A stretch of DNA of 64,000 nucleotides from Dastarcus helophoroides. Its lineage: Eukaryota; Arthropoda; Insecta; Coleoptera; Bothrideridae. Location of the stretch: assembly GCA_028583605.1 (NCBI GenBank), contig CM053331.1:12074857-12138856 (forward strand), given 5' to 3'. A program made the position numbers and the translations under genes. Shown here piece after piece: positions 56,621 through 64,000 of this stretch; within the stretch, counting starts at the first letter, position 1; every line of letters begins with the position of its first letter. The notes beneath the pieces were generated by a model. It did not search any database. It was not told the DNA's origin and saw only the letters and a list, made by a program, of their open reading frames with translations.

Positions 56621-57169
56621 GATAGGGTAAAGTACCCCAAATTGAACCGCCTCCTAAATTGAACCCCCTAAATTTACCTACCTTATTAAACTCTTAGAAC
56701 CACCTGTGTTAAACAGCTGAGTCTATGTGTGTAGATGAGGTAAGCTCAGCAATTTTGCAATAATTTCCGTCAGAATTCAGCAATTTCCCACCTGTGTGTG
56801 TGTGTGTTATGGACAGTTTTCGCATAAAACTAGATCTAAGTCTCAAAGAGAATTTTAATATTCTGTTAAAGGAAGGGACATTTTTGTAATTGTCACTAAA
56901 ATTGCCATAGTTTTTGGCATATATAACAGTACTTATGAGTATTAAAAATTTACGTATTTAGAAACGTAAGGTTACAATATGTATTTTATTGACAGTTTCC
57001 TAATTTGAGCCATAAACGGTTGCCTACTTTGAACCTCAAGTTAGGAAACTTTAGTCTGCTTTACGAGATTCCAAGTGATCTGGTCTTTTTTGCAAATGTC
57101 AAAAGGGGGAAATTAGGGAAAATGGTCGGCGTCAGATTTGGAACTAGCGCTAGTAGCGTACAAAGAAGG

Positions 57170-57720
57170 GAAAAAAGGTCTAAATAAATGCAGTAACGAT
57201 TATGGAATACCTAAATCTTACTTTGGCATATTCGAGAGTCAAACAAAGTGGCCAAAGATTCTATTAAATTATTAGACACGAACCCTTTTTTCAATATTAC
57301 TTTAGAGGAATTGTTGTCAAACCCTATTATTAAACTCTCAGAATCTCTTTTTCGACTCACTGTAAAAGATGTTCGAGGTCTTACTTAGATGCTCTGTTAC
57401 TGACACAAGAAAATGGAATTATTATGGTGCAGTTGCCAGATCATGCGACACATCGTCTGCAACCATTTGGCGGTTCTTTTTTTAAACCAATGGAGGGGTA
57501 CTACCCCTAAGCATTGGAAAAATGGTTAAGGACTAATCTTGGACAGAGAGTGTAACAGTAGCAAGTCGCTTCATTTTTAAATGAAGCTTATAGAAAGACG
57601 GCATCGATAGAAAATGCCATTAATGGATTTAGGACATCTGGAGCATTGCTAGTAGATAGATATGTTATTCGGATTTTGCTGGATCCGTAGTTCTGAAACC
57701 TGAACCAAATAAAGTTCAAA
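57170..57720 (+). pseudogene. pogo-type DDE transposase, core deleted
   Basis: The remnant of the N-terminal DNA-binding domain reads GLNKCSNDYGIPKS (a pipsqueak-like HTH, about 57175-57220). It runs to LTVKDVRGLT (about 57360-57385). Sequence then passes directly to the C-terminal part: QENGIIMVQLPDHATHRLQP, FGGSFFKPMEGYYP, ALEKWLRTNLGQR, then FLNEAYRKTASIENAINGFR, the usual end of Tigger/jerky-like transposases. The catalytic core with the first Asp residues is missing. Stops occur in FKPMEGYYP* and after LGQRV. The transposase would have acted on the flanking repeats. Confidence 0.85.
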
Positions 57721-57816
57721 ATAATGGCTTTAGTTCTAACTATGATATTCCATTAGCACTTTTAAAAACAATCAAAACACCTTTCTCTATGGATGTTTTC
57801 AAAACCTCATCAGAAA

Positions 57817-59949
57817 CCTGAGCACAGGCACGTAGCCAGGGGTGGGGTCCAAGGGGTCCGGACCCCCCCCCCCCTCGAAATGAATATTCGCCAAAAAATT
57901 TACAATGATACGAATTGAAATATCAATAGAAAAATGGTTGATTGTTTATTTAAGCATGTAAATAATTTCCGAAATTGCCAACTACTAAGTTTATGATAAG
58001 CAAAATCGCCATGTAGACATTTTAAGAAAAATTGGCAATGAGTTCAAGGCTTCCCAATATATGCTTCAATCGTCACGTACGTGCACCAGCGGCATTGCAG
58101 TCAAAGAACAAAGGACATATTCTTATACCTAATCTCGTTTATTATATTAGCTCATATTTCATATTGCCAAATGGCCATAGGAAATACAATACAAATCATG
58201 ATTATGGTACGAGTTAAGAATTAGTCGACAAGTCCACTCTTGATCGGTGATAAGTTAAATACGTGAACTTAAAATGGATATTAGAAAATTTTTCTTTGGT
58301 AAGTTTCACGTTTTTATTTGTCAAATTTATATAATGTTAAGGTCACTAGATTTTATTCTTTATTTTTACTAATTACCAAAATGAAAAAAAATAAAAGAAA
58401 CGAATACGTAAAAATAATTAATGTATGTTCTTATATTTTCTAGAAATTTTGATAATTTAACAAAATTCCGAGTTGAAATTGAAAATTCGAAATTCTTTTC
58501 TTCAATTTTACGTCTCTGTAAGCACATAATCGATTTCATTAATTTATTTTTTTTAATTCCAAGGACGTATAAATAATTTTTTGCCGAATTTTGGTGTTTT
58601 TTCTCAAAGATGTTTTACTTTTGATTCATAAATTTTCTATATATTGCAACGTTTTTCTAAATTTCGATTATTTTTAGAAATTTTCGAAATATCAACTTCT
58701 TTTGTAAAATTCTTTCAACTTTCTTTTAGGTAATTTTTTATTCAAATTCAACATTTCAACTTTTTCGGAGATTTCTCTCTTTTGATAAACATAATTATAC
58801 GCATTTTGACATTATTTTCAAAATATTCATTTTAGTTTAAAAATATAAACTTTAAATTCAAGTTTGAACTTTTAATTTTCCTTTAATTTAAACGAAATTT
58901 TCATTTGAAATTCCAACTTTTGATGTTTTTAAGACTTAATTTTTATTTAACATTTTGAAATAATTTAGAAATATCAACATTTTTATTTTTCCATTTCGAC
59001 TTTAAAATCGAAATTTCCAAAAAAATGATTTTATAAATTTTGTTTTTCTTTAAATTTTCAGTTTAACTAGAAATATTTTTTATGATGTTCGCGTTTTTCT
59101 CTTTTTTCTTTATTTTAAAATTTCAGTTTTTTTATTTCTTTTCTAAATTTTTCGCTTTGCACTAAAAATTGTGTGCTTTAATTTTTTCAAATTTTAATTC
59201 TAGTCACGAAATTTCTACTTTTTAAAAAAAAATCTAGTTTAAACCCAAAATTTTTGATTCATCAGAAAATTTTCGGTTTTTTTCTCAATATTTAAATTTT
59301 TTCTAAATATTTCGGTAAACTCAACATTTTTAGTATAAAAATAATTGACTTTAACTTCGAAGCTTCTGGATTTTGTTTGATAAAGTTCTTTTCTTTTTTC
59401 ATGCTTTTAATTTTTCGTTCAAATTTCTACTTTTCTTGAAGATTTTTGGATTCACCCTTTTTCTTTCTAAAATAAATTTAAAGTTTCGACAAAAATCGAA
59501 ATTACAAATTAAAATGGGAGTTTCTATTGAAATTTTTTTATTTCATCTTTAATACCTAATATTCCTAATTTCGTCTTTGATCTAAAATTTGAAGCTGTTC
59601 TGAAAAGTTCAAAAATCACGTATTTTGAAAAAAATACTGGGTAATTCTAAATTTTTTTTTCAAAATGTCGAGTTAGACTAGATTTGAAAGTTTTAAATAT
59701 TGAGACTGAAGTCGAACTTGAGTTTCAATTTATAGTTCAAATGTCGAAGTTAAAATTGGAAATTTGACGCAATAGTAAAAAATGAGCACTAAGTAAAAGA
59801 CCAAGACATTTATTGATTTAACAACTCAACTTTTTTTTTTTAATTTTGCAATATTGCTCATTTCGAAGAAGTTTATGTCTCTAAGATAAAAAAAAGGGGG
59901 AGTTGGACCCTCCCCGAACGCAAATCCTGGCTACGTGCCTGCCTGAGCA
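57817..59949. mobile_element. non-autonomous hAT element (2,117 bp) with exact 8-bp target duplication
   Basis: CCTGAGCA is on both sides (57817-57824 and 59942-59949). The termini CAGGCACGTAGCCAGG (57825) and CCTGGCTACGTGCCTG (59926-59941) are perfect inverted repeats, followed inward by C-rich and G-rich tracts. No transposase is present. The interior (57900-59880) is mostly the quasi-periodic A/T filler. It is inserted between the transposase and the PHD finger of the pogo element. Confidence 0.95.
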
Positions 59950-60119
59950 TCAATATTTTCCGCCAGCTTACTGGAAATTGCCCCATTATCTAAATGTGTC
60001 GAAGCTGCATCTTTAAAGAAAAGCAGCAAAGTCTTCGGTATTCAGAAACCCGCAGAAATCACTAGTACTCCCTACAAAAGTTTGAGAAAAAAAAAATCGG
60101 ACTAAAGTAGGAAAGCCTG

Positions 60120-60285
60120 GTAACGAGCAACGTTGATATTGTAAGGAATGTGAAGAGGAAGAAATTCAGGATATGATTCGATGTGTGAAGTGCAAAACGT
60201 GGTTTTATTGCAAATGCGTAAAAGTGAGTTTGTTCAAGAAGTTTATTTGTCAGACATGTGTTAAAAACCCCTTGAGTTTTTAGCT
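60120..60285 (+). pseudogene. PHD zinc finger of the pogo element
   Basis: It reads YCKECEEEEIQDMIRCVKCK, then TWFYCKCVKVSLFKKFICQTC and a stop. The spacing C-x2-C ... C-x2-C ... W-F-Y-x-x-C ... C-x2-C is a PHD finger in which the expected His of W-F-H has become Tyr. PHD fingers bind histone tails, which could guide insertion or expression; for this element that is inference. It belongs to the same ORF as the transposase, from which the hAT insertion separates it. Confidence 0.75.
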
Positions 60286-60689
60286 TATTTTTGTTTTTCA
60301 ATGCTTTTTTTTTTAATTATTCTTAACATATATGTTTGTAGGCTTGTACCCTTTTCTGTTTTTTTCTATTTTTAAATAAAAATTTAACTGCCTTTCGAAA
60401 GTACCTACTTTTAATTTTTATAGGTTGTTTCAATTCGAGAAACTAGTGGTTCAAATTTGGCAACCAGTTTCTTATATTGAACCATTGGCAACCCTTCAAA
60501 AAAATTTTTTTTACTTTGGAAGTATTACATTTCGAGGGTTCATAAGGCTGCAATGGATTTCCAAAGGTGTAATTCAAATTTTAACGGAATATAAAATATT
60601 ACAGTCATACATTTACAAAACAAGCATTTTTCTAAAAAAATGGTTCAATTTGTGGCACTTTATCCTAATGTTAAAAAATAAATGAATTA

Positions 60690-61740
60690 TCATTTAACGT
60701 CAAATAGTTCAATAAAATTACCTATCTCTTTATTATTTGTCTTGGATTTTAAAAACCTTGAGTGACCTTACTTAAGAGCTTAGAGCTCTCGATGAGTTTC
60801 ATTGCAAACCTTCAGAGCTTTATATCAGATCTTTTTTGTGAATTTACTATTCTGTATAAATTAACTTTGTTAAAGTTCTAATTCTAGAGTTAGTAGTTTC
60901 AGAGAAAATAGGCTGTGAGAGAAGGACAGTTGCCTAACAGAAGAAGAGATACACGCACGAGTGATTTTATAAGGATGTTGGTCCCTGCTAAGGTACGAAC
61001 AGGGAACTCTAAAAAGGAAACATTTCTAAAACTGATTCAGGTTAACGCTACAGTGAAAACATCAAGAACAAAATAAGTACAGTGGTTCAAAACGCCCCAA
61101 AAGTGATCAAAGATACAAAAAATAGACTGTTTTCGATTGGTTCAAACATACCTGGAATACTTTGTCAAGCAGTTCCAGTAACCGTTGGTATAAATAGTTA
61201 ATAATAATTCGGTTTTCTTCAGTTTGTGAATCGTAGCCAAAGTGGAAACATTCCAAGTGACAAATTGTTTTACGACTACGTCTAATATAATTGTGTTTTT
61301 ATTTTGCACTTTTCTAAAAAATGGATAAACCCAGTACCTCCAAATTCCAGAAATTTTTAGACCCAATGAGTTCTCTTAATTGCCATAAACCAATTACCTG
61401 TCGAGGGTTATATACCTCAATAATTATAATATGCTTAATACTATTACATGTTTTAAACAAATATTAGATGAGCGGATGTTAGTAGGATATTAGTGAAATT
61501 GTCTGTATTTGTCCGTTGTCATTTTTAGCTTAATTGGCAAACCAATGTGTGCTCTTTGATATCCTTCACTCACATTCTGGGCAAAGCTATGCAATTTTGA
61601 GAAAACCTTTGTAAATCAAAAAAACGTTTTCTAATACATAAACAAAATTTCACAAATCTTTATTAATATAAATATTTTAAGCAATAACACTCATTGTTTT
61701 AATAAATATAACATGTCCATATAACTTACTTTTTATTTTT
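60690..61740. other. non-coding stretch upstream of the Transib relic
   Basis: TACAGTGGTTCAAAACGCCC at 61078-61097 is similar to the CACWRTG-type start of Transib termini and might be the left end of the element, but no matching right end was found inside the window. Nothing else is recognised. Confidence 0.35.
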
Positions 61741-61761
61741 TTAGACTTTAAAGAAGTTATA

Positions 61762-63734
61762 GTGTTCAAAAGAGAAATTTTTGAGCTTTGGGAGTCATCA
61801 GTTGGTGACTCCACTAAACGAATTCGCAGGGTTACAAAACAATTATTGGAAATGTTTGGCACTTCTACTGAGCTAGAAAGTGATACGAAGAAAGAAGCTA
61901 CTAAAAAAATTAGAATTATTTGTATTAAATTAGGTAAAAAGTGGCAAAAATGCCATAGACATAGAGAAAGTTTTAAGAAAAAAATTCAAATTGGTTAGAT
62001 GGTAACGTAACTTTTAGTAGTACGGTTAGGATTACAAATCATACACTGACTAGTTAGGTGTAGCAGAGCGAGGTCGTCCTAAGAAATCTTTTATAAGTAG
62101 CAGTAAATGCTCTAAAAGGAGAAAGATTTTAGAGCTCCAACTCATACACACGGCTCAAAAAACTTTAAAAGAGACTGGTATGAAAGATGCAGCCTGGTTA
62201 TTAAAAGAAGCCACTCAGATATCTCCTTTAAGGGCAACCAGAATTCTTGATACATGGAAAACAGGAGCTACAAAACCGTATAACGAAGATGGTGCATTAT
62301 CTCTAATGGTGGAGAGTAGAAACATCAATATATACCCTAGTTATCACAAGGTTTTATGCGCTAAACAGAAGTGTTATCCATCTTTGGAATCATTTATTAT
62401 TACAGATGCACTAATGGAAATAAAATTGCAACCCCTTTTGGACCCTACTGCAAACGGCATTATTTTGTCCGACAAAAATAGTTTTCAAACACTGACCTCG
62501 GAAGACAAAATAAATGTTGGTATGTTGATCAAGTGGGGATTTGATGGTAGTAGTGGCCACAGTGAGTACAAGCAAGTCATGTGTAAGGAGTTTCAAGATT
62601 GCAATATGTTTGTTACATCATTAGTACCCATACAACTGATATGTGTAGCAACTGGGAATATTTTATGAAAAAATTCTAGACCAGCATCTACCCAGGCAAT
62701 TAGAATTCAGTTTAAGAAAGAATCTCAAGATTTATCAACATCAGAACGTGCACATATTGAAGAACAAATTAATAATTTACATGTAACCCAATACAAAGAT
62801 CTTGTATTAAAACATGAAATGGTAATGACCATAGTTGATGGCAAAGTGTGCTGTGCTGTCACTGCAACATCTTCTGCTCAGAAATGTTATGTATGTGGAG
62901 CCAGTCCAAATGATCTTGATACCGTTTTAAAGCGACATATGAAGACAGATTGTGTTAAGTTTGGATTATCCACCCTACACGCGTGGATTAGATTCTTTGA
63001 ATACCTACTTCATATCTCGTATAGGTTGGGTATTAAAAAATGGCAAGAACGTGGACAAGGCAAAAATGAAGTTAAAGCAAGAAAACGGGCAATTCAAAAA
63101 CGTTTCAAATCAGAAATGGGCCTGATAGTTGACAAGGTGATACATGGGCGTAGCGGTACATCAAATGATGGAAACACTGCTCGGTGATTTTTTGCCAATT
63201 ATCGATTGTCAGCCGATATATTAGGCATTAAGGGGGACGTAATTCGAAAATGTGGTGTTATTTTGAGGACTTTGGCATCTGAATAGGAAATAAATATTTA
63301 TGCATTTAAAGAGTATGCTTTATAAGCAGCGACCCTGTTAACTGAAAAGTATCCCTGGTATTATATGCCTGCTAGCGTTCATAAAATATTAATCCATGGT
63401 CCATCAATCATTGAGCATGCTATAGTACCAATTGGTCTACTATCCGAAGAAGCTCAAGAGGCAAGAAACAAAGATTTAAGAAATTACCACGCAAATTTTG
63501 CAAGAAAGATTTCTAGACTACACACAAACAATGATATGTCGGCTTCTAGTAACCTCTAATCCATTTATTACGAATTTAAGAGTAACACCTAAAAGGAAAA
63601 CAGTTGATCTTGATGATGACATGCTTTTACTTCTCGAACAAGACCAGTTCGTACAATTTTCGGATTCCACAGGTTCCTCACAGGAAGAGAGTGACGATGG
63701 TGATTATGATGATGACGATGACAGTGCTCACTAA
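61762..63734 (+). pseudogene. Transib transposase (RAG1-related), nearly complete relic
   Basis: The N-terminal part reads 'IFELWESSVGDSTKRIRRVT' to KLGKKWQKCHRHRESF and ends in a stop at 61996. From 62180 one frame stays in register to 63559, broken only by stops at 62666, 63185, 63281 and 63327. Catalytic sites: Asp in KWGFDGSSGHSEYKQ (codon 62543-62545), Asp in TIVDGKVCCAV (62837-62839) and Glu in SEEAQEARNKD (63458-63460), the DDE triad shared with RAG1. The zinc ligands are also kept: CYVCG and VHKILIHG (His-x4-His). A frameshift near 63530 leads to 'LVTSNPFITNLRVTPKRKTV' and an acidic tail (DDGDYDDDDD) ending at 63734. Confidence 0.92.
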
Positions 63735-64000
63735 TATTGTAAACATTACTTCATTTTTGTAAAACTTATATGTTCGTGTGTAATGAGCGCATGAACTCTA
63801 GATTATCCGCATATGGATGTTGCATATTTATAATATGTATTCTTGTCGAGCTGCAACATGCATGACTAGCCCTCAAAAACGTTATAACTCTTTTCTGTTG
63901 TAAATTTATATTACTATTAGATGTAAATAACACCAGATTAATTGTATGTTCAAATTTAGTTGTATTTTTGTTATCTGACATCCTTTGCAAATCACCCTGT
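63735..64000. other. 3' flank of the Transib relic
   Basis: Non-coding sequence to the end of the window. The right terminal repeat of the element is not recognised and probably lies beyond 64000, or has been lost. Confidence 0.4.

Larger units (their letters stand above)
56623..60667 (+). mobile_element. pogo/Tigger-like transposon with a hAT inserted in it
   Basis: Termini GGGTAAAGTACCCCAAATTG (56625) and the inverted GGATAAAGTGCCACAAATTG (ending 60665) match at most positions and are flanked by TA (56623-56624 and 60666-60667). Subterminal TAAATTGAACC and GGTTCAAATTTGG motifs repeat at both ends. Without the 2.1-kb hAT insertion (and its duplication) the element is about 1.9 kb. It carried a transposase with a C-terminal PHD finger. 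Confidence 0.9.

Overview
This is a eukaryotic, AT-rich, intron-style genomic window, almost certainly from an insect. The evidence is the set of elements (mariner, pogo, hAT, Transib, Harbinger-like, Ty3/gypsy, DIRS, RTE-like and Jockey/I-like LINEs), LTR promoters with a TATA box followed by TCAGT initiators, and the lack of operons or bacterial signals. The species cannot be fixed from the sequence. The content suggests a large, repeat-rich genome. No complete host gene is visible; the only good host-gene candidate is one signal-peptide exon on the minus strand ending at a GTAAGT donor (53400-53496).

Layout. 1-2.6 kb: a decayed mariner (minus) and a second mariner remnant. 4.4-6.4 kb: a LINE RNase H scrap joined to a Ty3/gypsy pol fragment. 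8.1 and 10.4 kb: solo LTRs of the same gypsy family. 12.7-15.5 kb: a Harbinger-like (DDE_Tnp_4) element with very long inverted termini. 18.0-19.8 kb: a hAT-like element carrying a LINE reverse-transcriptase fragment. 22.8-27.0 kb: a gypsy element with two LTRs, PBS, PPT, gag and integrase, but with protease and RT deleted. 28.1-29.3 kb: a retroelement tail interrupted by another solo LTR. 31.0-36.6 kb: a DIRS-type tyrosine-recombinase retrotransposon (minus) whose inverted termini and internal complementary region are still exact; it contains a tandem array of hairpin-bearing repeats. 38.0-42.7 kb: two RTE-like LINE copies head to tail. 48.3-50.1 kb: two further LINE fragments. 54.3-55.6 kb: a third mariner. 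56.6-60.7 kb: a pogo element with a PHD finger, with a 2.1-kb hAT inserted in it. 61.7-63.7 kb: a Transib transposase relic, the family related to RAG1.

Three things run across the window. First, a foldback family (called HP here) appears seven times: a unique leader of about 37 nt, then a long hairpin, with 13-16 bp target duplications in the clearest copies. Second, about 11 kb of quasi-periodic 'TTTTTCAAAATTTCGAC'-type filler occurs in both orientations and forms the body of at least one intact hAT element. Third, a very small retroposon-like insert (59 and 92 bp) occurs twice with 13-14 bp target duplications.

The genes do not form a pathway. All are selfish-element genes, and nearly all carry stops, frameshifts or deletions. 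All boundaries were read by eye; identities rest on motif recognition, not on database searches.
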